Translations under genes and position numbers: made by a program
From: Butyriboletus loyo
Lineage: Eukaryota > Basidiomycota > Agaricomycetes > Boletales > Boletaceae
DNA: 64,000 bases
NCBI GenBank assembly: GCA_038093515.1
Contig: JBBPSI010000108.1
Coordinates: 1 to 64,000 of the forward strand
Direction of reading: 5' to 3'
Shown here: positions 12,952 to 26,759 of the stretch, one piece after another
How the letters are laid out: each line of letters begins with the position of its first letter
How positions within the stretch are numbered: position 1 is the stretch's first letter
The notes under the pieces: model-generated
What the model was told of the DNA's origin: nothing
The model's database searches: none
Seen by the model: only the letters and a program-made list of their open reading frames with translations

Positions 12952-14657
12952 TTAGGCTTCCGCGACGGAAATGAAAATGTCAGCCATAGAATTTATGGGA
13001 ATGTTCGATGATGAAGACCTTACCTGAACCATCAGAACGTGATCCTCCCCAATCATGACAGCATCCCATCCATCCTCCGAATGGTGAAGTGTGAGATTAG
13101 CGACACGCCCAGGTAGCTTTGTGATGACTTCTCCACCGAAACTGTCACATCGAGCATTGGATTTGGACTGTTTCGCAAGGCGTTTCCACCGTATGGAAGA
13201 ATTGACGCTCGCTTTGGTATGCTTCCTCGCCGCATAGGGATTAAAATCGTAAACTCTCGCCACATGTCCGGTTTTCCATCGTAAACCTTGGATAAATTTC
13301 ATGCCGTAGGTGTAGCAAACCCAAGTGTCCGATGGCTCCCTGAAAAGCAGCCGCGTTCCACCCGGACCCCAGGCATCCCAAGGGACGTTGCGACGTGGTA
13401 CACCGTACGAACGCTCGACTTCTGAGAGTAGAATGGATAGGGGTACGAAGAGGACTGTACTCTCGTGCGTCTCACCCAAGGTGGTACGCATGGAAATCGT
13501 GAAGACGAAATCTTTCCGAGAACAATAGAAAGGAACTCCTGAACTGGGTGGTCTCCAAGTTGGTGTAGGCTCCGATCGGATCAGGAAGTATTCCATAGTT
13601 GCTTGGAGTTTGGGATATTGTAATTCGCATATGAAGGGCATGTCCTCCAATGAATGAATTGGATTAACATGTGCTGCTATGTTCAGCACTTGCAGAGAGG
13701 GCTCCTTGCCTGATCTGGAGATTCCTGCCAAAATCAGATCCTCTGTCATGAACGCAAAGGATTGAAATTCCGGTGTGCGAATATACTGGTTAATGAAGGG
13801 ATCAATGGTGAGGGAAGCAAACAGGGGACAAATTACTGACAACTTCTTGGTGTCCAGTTCGCCAATTCCAGACGAGGAAAGAATTTAAAGTCGATGCACC
13901 GAACTGGTCGTAAAAGAGGACAGCGAGGTGATTGCCACAAATCTGTATCAAAAAGGAGAACTCGGCATGCAAACTCTCTAGTGCATGTGTTATCTGTGCC
14001 ACAGCAGTTCGGGGATGATGTTCCCCAGAAAAAGTTCGTAAATGAAGCCTGTATGACATATTCGGACTAGCACAGAGCTGTTATAAGGCCATACAAATAT
14101 TGGACGGTATACTCACAAGTTGCCAACCAGTTCAAGTAAAACAATGAGATCTTGGGAGTTGTCTAACGTGAAATCACGGATTCTGAAATCGAATGGAACA
14201 GACCATCTCCTTTCTGGAATACCCTTGAGCTTGCACGGGAGTTGAACGAGGAAGATTTCGTTTTCATGGGTGGACTGTGCTAGTATGCCACCTGAAAACT
14301 CCCAGCAATGCCCATCACACATGGGAATGGACCCAAATGATGTCCATTTCATATTGTTCCACACCCGATTATACTCTCGTAGGAGATTCAATCGACCGAC
14401 AGCGTCCGTGGATGAGTGTTCGTTATCCTCCATGTATGATGCGAACAACTCGATCTTGTAGACCAAATGGGTGCTTCCTGATATGATGGAATTGAATAAC
14501 TTGCAGACCTTGAATATGAGGTTAAAAAATATAATCTTGTCAATAAGGAGCACATCGGTGAATTGTGTACACTCACTTGCATGCATCTCAAAAGCGATGG
14601 GACATCAAGGTGGTTAAAGGTCAACCCAAACAATTCATCTGGCAGAGGAAACCCCAT
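12952..14657 (-). CDS. F-box protein of basidiomycete type
   Basis: Four exons (14657-14577, 14508-14117, 14048-13841, 13785-12952) join in phase to about 500 residues. The first 27 residues plus the start of exon 2 form the F-box (PLPDELFGLTFNHLDVPSLLRCMQ, then VCKLFNSII), which should bind Skp1 in an SCF ubiquitin ligase. The rest is a long WD/beta-propeller-like substrate region with a VWNWRTGHQE repeat block and no other named domain, as in the large expanded F-box families of mushrooms and relatives. Near the 3' end there is a strong donor (CAG|GTAAGG at about 13026) and an acceptor about 67 nt on. If used, the tail becomes PNSATYGYMAM and the stop moves to about 12925. I give the unspliced stop. 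Substrate unknown. Confidence 0.8.
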
Positions 14658-15312
14658 AGCGTTGGCTGTAGATGACTTGAAGTTGATGGATCACTTCAAA
14701 GGAGAGTTGTGGCACACCATCCCACGCTGTGGCTTTGTGACTGTACGCGATATTTGTTTAACTCCCCAGCATGCTCATCTCGCTCAAAGCCTCGGAGTTG
14801 TTATGCTGTTGAGAGATGCCAGTGGTCGGCGACCGCACGAATTCACTTCCAATTTCAGTCTAGTGTATCAGGATTCAAAACTTAGTTCGGGTGGTCACGG
14901 TGTCGCTATCCATTCATCCGACCCATATGCGACGATCGTTCAAGTACACACGAAGTTTAGAAGCCAGGGATGGTCGAACAAGCCTGTCAGTCGACAGAGA
15001 GTTGACGTTTACAGCCATCCTATCTCTTGAACGTCGAAAACCCTTTGTTGCGATTGGGATAAAGGTCCGACTTGAGAATCAGAAGAGTGGTTCATGCGAC
15101 TTCAACACCTCTTTCCAGGTTGATCCCACTAAGCCTTCTCGTCGACTGGCAATTGCTTCGGTCAATTTAGCAGAAATGCAATGTAATCTCGTCCAGACTT
15201 GGGGTTCGGCCCAGACCGGCCCGACTCGATTTCTCATAGACCGCATCCATCGATTGCTCTTCATACACACCAGTCTCAACGATCTCGATCACAGTTAGCA
15301 TACAACAGCGCT
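14658..15312. other. Unresolved stretch upstream of the F-box and iminopeptidase genes
   Basis: Open frames at 14563-15030 and 14891-15298 (+) have fairly balanced composition and could be exons of an unrecognised gene (blocks such as HEFTSNFSLVYQDSK and RRLAIASVNLAEMQC), but I could not join them with a start and cannot name a domain. They may be remnants. The region must also contain both divergent promoters. Confidence 0.3.
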
Positions 15313-17092
<1,780 letters not shown>

Positions 17093-17143
17093 CGGCAAAG
17101 TTTGGGTCGTTTGATTTCTCTTGCGTAGTAGAGTGACTCTATT

Positions 17144-18388
17144 AGGGTCCTTCAATGTTGATTTGGATCGTTGATTTGGAGTCGATTTGGAGGTCGATTT
17201 CGATGCAGATTTCGACCTAAGGAAATCGAAATCCACATGTCAACTCCAAAGCGGATTTCGTGAGGTAGCCTCGGCAGCTCTCGGCAGTCACCATCTGAGT
17301 TTGAAACACATCCACATACGCCCCTTGCTAAAGGTCCCATCGTCCATCCATGCCATGCCTCAACACTTTGGCTCTGCAAAGACAGCCAGAGTCAAGGTTG
17401 CATAAGTTCATGTTTTTCCCTGTCATGTTGCTAAATACAGCGCAGCTGGTGCAAAGCAGAAAATCACCATCTTAGAACTCTCTTCGAGGATTCTGTCACC
17501 TGGAAAGGTGTTTTCGGATTCGATAGAGGTGCTGTCACTGATATCCAATGAGGATGATGATGACTTCCAGCTGTGCAATCACATTCGGAAACACCACCAT
17601 ATAGGTGTGTTATTTTTCTTTTTTATTAACTAATTTTTGTCCCCCACTGTTCACCCCGCAGTCCACCCACTCCCCTCGTGCTCGCCTTACAACTCCTCTC
17701 GCCTCACCACCCCATCATCCCCGCCTTGCGTTTATGTTTGCATTCACCTTCCTATCGCGCTCACCTCCCTTGCAGCTCCTCTCATCTCACCTTCCAACAT
17801 ATCACTCGTTCAAAGAGCCCTCACCCACCCATTTGTGCTTCGCTCGTGCACCATCCGCACCTATTCACTCACACGATTACCCACCCATTAGCAGTCCCCC
17901 ACCCATTCGCACTCGTGTTTTGTTCACGCACCGCCCATGCTCACTGTCGAACTCATCCATTTATCTGCCTGCTACGAATTTCATTTTATTTTGTCTAGAT
18001 TATAGTACTATACAGATTGTAGTAGATATTATATTTTAAATCCACTTAGCCACTACATGGGAGGGAGAAAACATAAGTGCTTTAACAGAATTACAGAGTA
18101 CATATACCGTACAGGACCAGTCTTCGTGTACAGTACTGCTGTCCATTTTTTGTTGTACAGCCGACACAGCTTACTTAATCCGTGCAGCACTATTACTTGA
18201 AACTCCGACACTGCTGCGTCTGAAATCAATAGTCGAAACTGCCCCAAATCGTGTCGGAATCAGGGGATGTCAAAGCTCAAAGCGGATTTCGCAGTTTGCC
18301 GATCGTGAAAGTCAGGTCGAAATCTGCGTCCAAATCGACCTCCAAATCGACTCCAAATCAACATTGAAGGACCCTATTGAAGGACCCT
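17144..18388. mobile_element. 1.25 kb non-autonomous inverted-repeat DNA element
   Basis: The left end (17144-17219) and the right end (18314-18388, reversed) share about 65-75 bp of near-identical inverted sequence beginning AGGGTCCTTCAATGTTGATT and containing several GATTTGGAGTCGATTTGG-type steps. The element is flanked by ATT on both sides (17141-17143 and 18389-18391), a 3-bp target duplication candidate. The right end carries the outermost 13 bp twice. Inside there is no transposase; 17600-18050 is strongly C/T-biased on the + strand. It lies between the end of the iminopeptidase gene and the damaged 5' part of the NPP-like gene. Superfamily is not assignable from this; a PIF/Harbinger- or CACTA-derived MITE is possible on duplication length. 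Confidence 0.75.
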
Positions 18389-20460
18389 ATTATAGAGACT
18401 ATCATTACCTACAAGGTCTTGCGACCTACCTCCTCTTGCTGTCAGATTGGTGGTGAAGCTTCTCGGAGTTGGACACCAAACCAGTCCTCGTATGATACGA
18501 GGACTGCATCTGCATCCCTTTCCCTACTCTTGGCATATTTCTTGGCCACGTCGCGAGTACCTTTGTCTAAGAAGTTTGACTCACGTTCTACAGCTTCAAA
18601 TTTATCGAACGGCACCCATCTTTTTGGGCGGACTATCGTGCTCGTATCTTCGATGGTCTCAGGTGCGTGTCTGCAGCTGAGTCTGATCAATTGCACCAGA
18701 ACGTTCAGTGGTTGATGTGCTATTCAAACCAGACCTCTTACTCAGAGGACTTACGCCCCACCTCAGGCTTACGGACATCAGCAAGCAACTTGGTATCCAT
18801 GTTGAACGAATTGAAACCGATTTTCCCAGTAAGTTGTAATGATACCTTTCAGCACTTATTCTCCGTTGATACGCTGCTGGTCAAATCAAGTTGAGCAGTC
18901 GCAGCACGCCATTCGCGCAGCATACAGCATTCTATGTTTCTCCAACATCACTACTGTCGTGTCAACCAGCCTTTCATCATGCCCACTTCTGTTTTCGCGC
19001 GAATCATAAGAGGATTTCATATATGTTCCAACGAAACTGACTGATTGGATCTCTTGGCCCCAAGACACTAACGTTCCCATGAGTCGACTTTAACCTCGGA
19101 GCTATTGCTATTCAGACCAGCCATGTCTAACAGCAATCACTGGACGCTCTTGTATGCTTTCACCTTATGTGGGCACCTGTTTGCATGTTATTCATTTATT
19201 CACCATCTATTTACCTTCCTGTTCGTCTCGCTTCGTTGCAAATTGGTTTGTATGCCGAATCGCCAGGAGCAGGTGAATCTCGATGGTGGCTTAGTGAACC
19301 TGTGAGTCGATCGATTAACCCGTTAACCCTCACCTTTGGATAACGCTACCCTATCTCACTATGACACCGTGAATATTGTCCTCGTTCTTATTCTCGCCAT
19401 ACCATGTATCTCTCCCTGCAGCCATTTTCCATAATCTATCCTTTAGGCCTGATCCATTAACGACAAGCTCTAGTGTCACGCCGAGGTCTCAAGTCTCATT
19501 TATGGTTGGTGACTTGTTCCGAACCTCACCACTGCTCTGATATCCCGTTACTTCCTGTTTCCCTTCTCATGGTCTACGCTGTGACACTAGCCATATCATT
19601 CGCCCGAGGAAAAAATCACCCAGGTGCTAGGGTGGATAGAGCTCCCCTTAGAAGGAAGGCCAGGCAGACCATGCAACTGGTCCTGACTCCGGGCTCGTGA
19701 ATGCAAGCACTTTTTTAATCTCACGTTGTCATCATGTTGAGGTACCCTCTATGAAACCCTTCCGGCTGTCTCGAATTTTGTTCATACCCTCGTACACAGT
19801 CTACACCGCAAACGTAACTTGTCCCACATTGTGAACATATTGTTTGTGAGCGATCACGGGATGGAAGACACTAGCCCATGGGAGATGGTGTACATGGATG
19901 ATATCTTATGTCACGAACAGGATGCGAATGAGCGAGGTTGGCCAGCTTGTGCATGTGTTCAATAGTACGTCGACGGTCAATCCATTCGTCCACGTTCAAA
20001 CAAGCCTGATTGGATATTTAAGACAGGCTGACCATCTGGTTTGGACCTGGTGTCAGCGTCACTGCGGCCTTGTCTCGCCTTGTCCTTGCATCTCAGTCGG
20101 AGAAGTTCGACGTGTATACCACAGACACCCTCAATATCTCCAACCTAACAGCTATCGCGCCAACGATGCCAGAACTGGAGCCTGATGTCAATCGGGGTAA
20201 ATTTGGTCATGTTTCATGTCGTCTTTCCTCTGTAACTGAAATATCTGCTACGACAGAATCATGGTTACGATAACGACGCACATTGGATGCGTGCAGTCTT
20301 CATTGGCCCTTTGCCGAAAGTATGAGGAGACGATTGTAGAAGGAAGCCAGTCGGAACCAAGACTGTGTTTCCATCGTCGCGCTTTACAACCTCGTTGCGT
20401 GGCTGCTTGGCATAGACGAATGGGCGCTAGACACCAAAGGGACTAAGGGATTTTGGGACG
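18377..20460 (+). pseudogene. Nucleotide pyrophosphatase/phosphodiesterase (NPP)-like, degenerate
   Basis: Conserved NPP blocks appear in order but not in one spliceable frame: NGTHLFGRTIVLVS (about 18600), a FDGLR metal-site block that sits one frame off the preceding block (about 18650), PDLLLRGLTPHL (about 18740), SNHWTLL (about 19140), SRWWLSEP (about 19280), NILFVSDHGMEDTS with the second metal site (about 19850), HGYDNDAHWMRAVFIGP (about 20260) and ALYNLVAWLLGIDEW (about 20400). A hydrophobic N-terminal stretch fits the usual membrane anchor. NPPs hydrolyse nucleotide phosphodiester and pyrophosphate bonds, usually at the cell surface or vacuole. The frame break at the first metal site, the missing TFPN nucleophile block and long unmatched gaps point to decay. 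The adjoining inverted-repeat element overlaps the 5' end. Divergent but functional splicing cannot be fully excluded. Confidence 0.6.
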
Positions 20461-20529
20461 GATGGACTTGATTTTGAATACGCTCTGTAAGCTAGGTTCT
20501 GTACGCTGACGGGTCGGCATGATCATCAG

Positions 20530-20853
20530 ATGTCGGCAATTGATCAAGCTGGTTCCCAAACACTCGAGTTCGCCCCCCTTGCCCTTCTCCCCACCCTTTT
20601 TTTTTCGCTGCCACTTCTACTATTCGACATCATTGCAAGGACGAAGAGGCGACCGGAATCTCGGGAAAACGCCAGAGAGTGGGTTGATCCATTGTACCAA
20701 CCTCGTCCGAAAATCAACAATAAGAGCATGAAAGATGGGAATTTTGGGTTCGAATCAAAACGTTTGCAAGTGGCCACATCCCTGCAAGAACTCACCCATA
20801 TCGCCTCTCCATGTCTGTGGAACTCATTTCAGGTATATAGTCCATGCCTTTGA
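20530..20853 (+). CDS. Possible small membrane protein, 107 residues
   Basis: A single open frame encodes one strongly hydrophobic segment (APLALLPTLFFSLPLLLFDI) followed by a basic, hydrophilic tail. It starts within 80 bp of the end of the NPP-like relic and could be its displaced C-terminus or a chance frame. No homology recognised and no splice evidence. Confidence 0.22.
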   Translation: MSAIDQAGSQTLEFAPLALLPTLFFSLPLLLFDIIARTKRRPESRENAREWVDPLYQPRPKINNKSMKDGNFGFESKRLQVATSLQELTHIASPCLWNSFQVYSPCL

Positions 20854-21322
20854 ATGTACATCATTAAGAGAAGATAGTTATAAATGATAATGCATGATTG
20901 AATCCCATCAGTGACATGATCGTGAATTCGAAAGCGAATGCAGATGCGAGCGGAAAGTTAAAGTGTAGGTGTTCTGTGTCAGGGGCAGAGAGGCTGTCAA
21001 ATGCCGATGCGTAAAATCACAATAAAACAAATGATGGTCGTCGGCGAACGAGACATGTGAGAGAGAATGGTACGGAACAGCGACTGTACAACAGTTGAGT
21101 GTACATCGGTTAACCTAAGATCTCACTTATTGGCCTCTATCACCGCATGTAACAGTGTCATGATAGACGTGGTGGCGGATGCCCCAGCCCTGCCGACAGA
21201 TCAAAACTGTAGGAGGGTGCGATGCGAATGCTTGTGGTGATCGTAAACCTACTGGCATGCCAAGTCACGACGGTCCACATGGAAAGTCGAGAAAATCATA
21301 AGGGAGAAACAATTGGACGAGG
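20854..21322. other. Intergenic, nothing supported
   Basis: About 470 bp between the NPP-like relic and the stop of the Med19 gene. No coding, repeat or RNA signal seen. Confidence 0.4.
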
Positions 21323-22600
21323 CTATGAACCTTGTGGAGTAGGTTGCTGTACAAGTACCTCTCTGGACTGGCCTTGTATATCCTACCCAAGAGGACGTGA
21401 GCTCTGTACAGATCCACCACACAGATAGATAGGAATTTGGGGACGTGGAGAATCACGCGAAGAGGTAGGTTAATTGACATACCATCCGTTGTTTCTTTAT
21501 GGGACGTGGGCGGACGTTACCTACACCCGCGCGGGCACCTACAACTCCAATGGGTACATTAGGGGAGAGTGAGGTTGGCGTTGGTGGTTGTATTGCACCA
21601 TCCTCGAGTTCGCGTTTCTGACCTCTACTAGGGATGGAGGTGTTGGTCCGTTGAGGCGGTGCGGCCGTTGGCACAGCTGAGCATGGCGTAGCGCTCGTGG
21701 GGGTGGATGTCGATGGGCCAGCTGACCCTGAAAGAGGAATTGTTACAGGTGCAACCCGTGGCTTTGCTTGTGAGATCTGTGGTGCGCCAGGTGGTTGTTG
21801 GGCGGATGGAATCGTCGGATGTGAAGGAACCGGTTGTGGTTGAGGAAGAGCGGCAGGTGTGCCGGGTAATTGCCCCGGGGTAAGTCCCTGTGCTTGAGCT
21901 CGGACAAGCTTTCTGAATTCTTTCTGTGAAGATTGAGTAGATGATAAGACACGTGGCTGCGATTAAAACGATGAGGGAGTGATACTAACGCGCTTTTTGC
22001 GATCTTCTCGAGCCTGCGCAGATTCGAGTATGAGGGCTCCCGCATTCCACTGTGACAAGGGAATGAGAACAATTGAAGTGTGTGTAGTGCAGACAAAACA
22101 AACCCCTTTTAGTCCTTCAGCAGAGACAGTGAAAGCTTCCTTCTGTGTTTTCATATCGAACTGGACTATGGGTATGTGCTGCTTGGGGGGCGCCTGCATG
22201 ACAGTGACCAAATAATCATCCTTTTTCATGGAATGCTTTCCGGGGAGACTTTTGATAAGGTGGCGGTACGAGTTCTTCTTTTTCTTCTCATCTAGGTCGG
22301 GTGGGAGCGGGAGATTTGACTGTGCAGTGGTGGGGGGTGGAGCGACGGAAGGATCAGGAGAGACGCGGACATGCTTTTCGTATGCGGCGTGCAAACGGAA
22401 GCGGGCGAGGAGATCTTGGGTGCTAGCGAGGAAGCTTTGAGGTTGAGCAGGAACTATTCGGGTGGAGAATTAAGCGAGTCTTGTACTGAGAAACGGTACA
22501 TACCGATGGGAGGTAAGAAGATTATGGGGGCATCCTGTGTGATTGAAGACGGGCCCGCGACTGCATTGGCATGTTCATAAGAGGGATCCACGCCATCCAT
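21323..22600 (-). CDS. Mediator complex subunit 19 (Rox3/Med19-like)
   Basis: Five exons (22600-22504, 22453-22104, 22049-21990, 21923-21483, 21382-21323) join in phase to 335 residues. The N-terminal half holds the Med19 core: DLLARFRLHAAYEKHV, then a charged KKKKNSYRHLIKSLPGKHS motif, KKDDYLVTVM, FDMKTQKEAFTVS and ESAQAREDRKKRKEF. The C-terminal half is Pro/Gln/Ser-rich and disordered, with a basic KRELEDG and RPRPIKKQRM patch, and ends QQPTPQGS. Med19 sits in the head/middle region of Mediator and links activators to RNA polymerase II in the nucleus. The last intron (100 nt) is longer than the rest, so the final 19 residues are less certain. Recognition rests on the LPGKH and AF-V-G pattern typical of fungal Rox3; no other family fits better. 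Confidence 0.7.
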
Positions 22601-23111
22601 GGCGACAATACGGAGGAAGGTGACGAAATCAGAGACACCGACAAAGAAGTTGGAAATCGCTGCGACCCATAAAACCGAAGAGAAATAGCGGTAAAGACGG
22701 GTAGGGAAGGGTCGCGGTTGTCGTCGACGATGAGCTCGACGTGCTGGTCGTCGTCGCTGTCGGTGGCAGGGACAAGGGGATTCCGTGTTGGATTGACACG
22801 GCAATATCAGTACAAATTACTTAATGAAGATCACGTGGTTTGTCACTGCCACTGTCAAAACACGCCGCAGACTCGGAGTAAGACGAGCTTGGATAGCTCT
22901 ACTCGTTTTTCTACTCGCTCGTTGGACTGCCCTACAGCTCATCCATCAAATCCTTACTGGCGCTCGGAGCGTGGGTGAAGTTCAAAAGCCTTGCGTGAAC
23001 TCCCAGTTGACTCAAAGGTCAAGGTATCAGTTCGGTTACTGTACATGCCTGGCATGGGTCTCCGACAATGGATCAGGTAAAGTCATTGTGCCACTTCTCG
23101 AGACTACCTCA

Positions 23112-25623
23112 GCTCTGAAGCATTCTTCAAGATCACGTCTTCATAACGACGGCGACCCGGCCGGTCAACAGTCAGCTCAACCCGAGTTTACAGTACGTAG
23201 TCCCACATAGATTGATCCAGGTTGCTGCAACACTATCAGTTCTCCGCAGTGACAATCGGACTTCTCATCGGTTGTCTGCTATGCTTCACCAACCTTTATT
23301 TCGGTCTCCAAACGGGATGGATCAGCATGTGCGTCCTTCTCCAAAGTGACACGTTCAACACACAGATCCTCAACAAGACGAATAAAGGATGTCATTACAA
23401 TCAGCCCTCATCGGCTTTTTGGTCTCCAAGATGCTTCCAGTTCCACTCTCTCCTCAAGAAATTATCGTGGTGCAGACGACCGCTGTCGCCACCGGAACTG
23501 TGAGTCTCCACCGTTCAAACGAATGACAAGCCTTACAGAAACTCGCACTAGATGCCATTGGCAGCTGGGTTTGTCGGTATACTTCCGGCTCTCAGTCTGC
23601 TGGATGAGGAACGAGATGGAAGTCCGCCGATCAACCTCTCCTGGGTCGCAGCTGTCGGTTGGTCGTGCTCAGTCGCATTCTTTGGGGTATTCATGTCACC
23701 TCCAATACGAAAACAAGTGGTGTGTATACCTTCTGTTGTGTGGTCGATGATGTTAACGCATTGCGCAGATCATTGAGGAGCAACTTGCATTCCCTTCTGG
23801 AACTGCGACAGCACAATTAATTTCCGTTCTTCATCAGCTTCCGCCTCCTCAGACATCATTACGTCGCCGTTCTGGATACAGAGCACTTGATACGGAAGAT
23901 ATAACCAACCACACCGCCCTCACCGACGATGTCGATACAGTCGCGCAGGACACTGAGGATGTCGACGAACGCGAGCTCGTTCAACAAGAAGGCTGGATGG
24001 ATCTGATTTCCAGTTTTGGGGCTTCTGGCGTCATGACGGTCAGCTCGCCAAGTATTTCCTTTGATGTCTCTCATTACTTTCAGCTCGCAGCATACTTCTT
24101 TCCAATCGTATTCTCAGTACCATTGTTTGGGAAATACCTTGCTCGCGAATGGTTATGGTCATTCACCCCTAGTCTGTCATATGTTGGCCAGGGTAAGGGT
24201 TCATTTTTGGATGTCAGGCGTTTCAAGTCCTCACTTTAGCTAGGTATTATCATGGGCTTCCCCACAACCTTGAGCATGAACTTGGTAACATGTCTATCGA
24301 GAATTGGACCGAGTCGGAAATCTGACTAGTTATGTAGGGAATGCTTGTTGGTTGGGGGATTCTATCACCACTCTCCAAGCACGCGGGGTGGGCACCGGGA
24401 CCAGTCGGTGACATGTCTACGGGTGCCAGAGGGTGGATCCTCTGGGTTTCTCTTGCAATCATGTGTGCGGATTCCTTCGTCTCTCTCTTCCCAGTCGTCC
24501 AATCGGTTATCGCCAAGGTGGTATTCTCCAATCCAAAGGTCGGAAATGCACCACAAGAAGAAGATCATGACGTCGAGACGCCGGACAGGCTTGTCCCAAC
24601 TCGATGGGTTTTGAGCGGCCTGGTGACGAGTGTGATAGCAGGGACTTTGCTGGTCTGGGTGGTTTTTGGGGACGAAGGAATCAAGCCTTGGGCAACACTG
24701 ATGGGGTTTGCTGTTGGTGGTTTGTTGAGTATCTTGGGGTATGTGTGCTGCATCCTGTAATGTTCTTCTCTGACCCTCGTTAGTGTTCGGGCATTGGGAG
24801 AGACTGATTTAAACCCCGTGAGCGGATTGGGTAAAATCTCACAACTTCTTTTCGCTTGGATTCAACCTGGAAACGTTGTGGCGAACATAATCGCAGGCGG
24901 AGTGGCCGAGGCAGGCGCACAACAGTGAGTCTCGCTTACTGCACGGACTACACCTATTTGACGCACTCATCTAGAGCTGGAGATCTCATGCAGGACCTGA
25001 AGACTGGACATCTCGTTCATGCCTCGCCAAGAGCTCAGTTCTATGGTCAACTGATTGGGTCATCGTTGTCCATTATAGTGTCCGCGTCCGCCTATACCCT
25101 TTACCAGAGAGCTTATACTATACCTGGCCCTTCCTTCCCCGCCCCGACTGCATACGTGTGGCTCGGCCTTGCGCGTTTGCTTCGTAAGTCTTGGAGGAGT
25201 CATCCGCGGTTTGCACTGCTACTGACATGAGAGGTAATAGGTAACGGGAAACTACCAGAAAACGCCAGCTCATTCATGTTACTATTTGCTCTACTGTTTT
25301 CTGTCGTCGCGGGCATTAAGCTCATGGCTGTCCAGCGTGGCCTGCCATATGCGAGGTGGATCCCGTCCGGCGTCGCGTTTGCAATCGGGTTCTTGAACAC
25401 ACCGTCCTTCTCACTGGCACGCTTCGTCGGCGGATTGGTAGAGTACTGGTACCATCAAAGGGTTGCAAAGACTGGTGGAGCAGATATCCGTTTGATTGTA
25501 ATTGCCAGTGGATTCGTGCTGGGAGAGGGAGTTGTTAGTATTGTTGCGCTCGTCCTACAAACATGCGGGGTCGGCGTCGCTAGTTGTTGGGGTTGTAGCG
25601 GGGGGATCTGTCCTGCATGTTAG
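23112..25623 (+). CDS. OPT-superfamily oligopeptide/metal transporter (YGL114W-like)
   Basis: Ten or more exons separated by 45-60 nt introns encode a multi-pass membrane protein of roughly 700 residues. Diagnostic blocks are TNLYFGLQTGWISMMSLQ, EIIVVQTTAVATGTMPLAAG, QLAFPSGTATAQLI, SYVGQGIIMGFPT, AGAQQAGDLMQDLKTGHL and the Cys-rich tail CGVGVASCWGCSGG. These fit the YSL/OPT branch that includes the uncharacterised yeast YGL114W. Other branches move small peptides, glutathione or metal-nicotianamine complexes; the substrate here is unknown. A hydrophilic acidic loop (around 23880-24000) lies after the fourth helix group. The first exon is not resolved: coding is clear from about 23112, but I could not connect it to an ATG with certainty. 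The gene is divergent from Med19. Confidence 0.87.
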
Positions 25624-25732
25624 GTGGCGGTATCTAATCGTTTGCGAACAAGGCGTGTGTAATTAACGGCAAATATTTCACTCATCACCTTCATTTGCTG
25701 TTTCATAACCCATCGGTCAATGCCTGCTTAAC

Positions 25733-26759
25733 ATGTCTCGGATAGCTCTCGAGAACATCCCAGCAATCACTTTCTACAAAGATTCCCTTACGACTGCTAG
25801 GAGGACCACCCCAATTGCTCAGTTGGTATGCCTTGGGAAACCTTGCGCCACGTACCAGCCTGAGGTTGTGCGTTGTAGGAATATTGGTGGTTCAGGCGTC
25901 AGTGTCGACTGGAAGGCAAGTGACAGGACCCAGCCGCTCTTATATACGACCTGAGGTGCCATGACCATGACAGTGTGAGGCGGACCTGCCTTCCTCTCTG
26001 CGGTTCGGCAAGGTAGAGGTCTCGTGTGAGGGTTGGAACGGTCCAGGTGATCCGTATGTAATGAAGGGTGAGTCGTCGCAGCGCTCCCGAAGGTCATTCT
26101 GTGACGTTTACTGATTGGCATGCAACAGGGTCCTGCTCCCTCGAGTACCATCTCGTACAGCTCCCTCAATCGCTCAGGGACGACACTCTAGATTGGCCAT
26201 CGTTTGGCGTATCGAATTTTCTCAGCAGTATGTCCCTAGAGCATATCTATTCACCCAGGCATCGGAGACTCACTATGAAGCGGCTCCAGACTTGGACATG
26301 TCCGGTATCCTCTTTATGCTCGTCTGGTTTGCCGTCCTCGCCGTCGTCCTGTATAATTTTGTTTATTCTTGCTTTCGCCGGAGCTATCCCCCTACAGGGA
26401 ACACTCAACGGGTCCCTCCCCCCACCTACCCAGGTCCTGACAACGGCAGGCGACCCGGATTTGGGTACTTCCCGAGTGACTTTCCGGGCCCTCCCCCGCC
26501 TTATACGAAGGACCCTTCTGCCGCCGAGGGTTGGCGTCCTGGATTCTGGACTGGTGCTGCTCTCGGCGCGTTAGGAGGCGGTTTACTCAATCGAAGCCAG
26601 TCGGCCCCACGCGCGTACGATTGGGAACGCTCAGAGCCCCGTTTCAGGACCGCGCGGCGTCGAGCAAGCTTTTATGGTGATGGTGACAGAAGGGAGGGGC
26701 CTTCTAACATGGGGTCTCTCAGACCGAGTACCGGTTACGGAGGATCTAGTTCTCGATGA
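25733..26759 (+). CDS. SARAF homologue (store-operated calcium entry regulator)
   Basis: Four exons (25733-25915, 25974-26067, 26129-26227, 26281-26759) give 284 residues. The N-terminal luminal domain matches SARAF: ALENIPAITFYKDSLTTARR, QLVCLGKPC, VVRCRNIG, SVDWKCEADLP, VEVSCEGW and GSCSLEYHL, with the paired Cys residues kept. A single transmembrane helix follows (MSGILFMLVWFAVLAVVLYN), then a cytosolic tail rich in Pro and Gly with PPPPYTKDP and the GFWTGAALGALGGGLL motif typical of the family. In animals SARAF in the ER damps STIM-Orai calcium entry; fungi lack canonical STIM, so the role here is inferred only as ER calcium homeostasis. Intron 1 has a GC donor (AAG|GCAAGT), the only choice that keeps WKCEAD. 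No signal peptide is visible before MSRIALE; an upstream exon may be missed. Confidence 0.88.

Noticed and set aside
18442..18696. Minus-strand frame with plausible composition (RPKRWVPFDKFEAVERES and KKYAKSRERDADAVLV)
   Set aside because: It lies exactly opposite the N-terminal exon of the NPP-like gene, whose plus-strand reading (NGTHLFGRTIVLVS) is a recognised block; the minus frame is its shadow. Its weak likeness to a WVPFDKF-like string at about 36760 is chance.
20745..20765. GGGTTCGAATC box resembling a tRNA B box
   Set aside because: No acceptor stem, A box or cloverleaf can be built around it. No tRNA gene was found in the window by eye.
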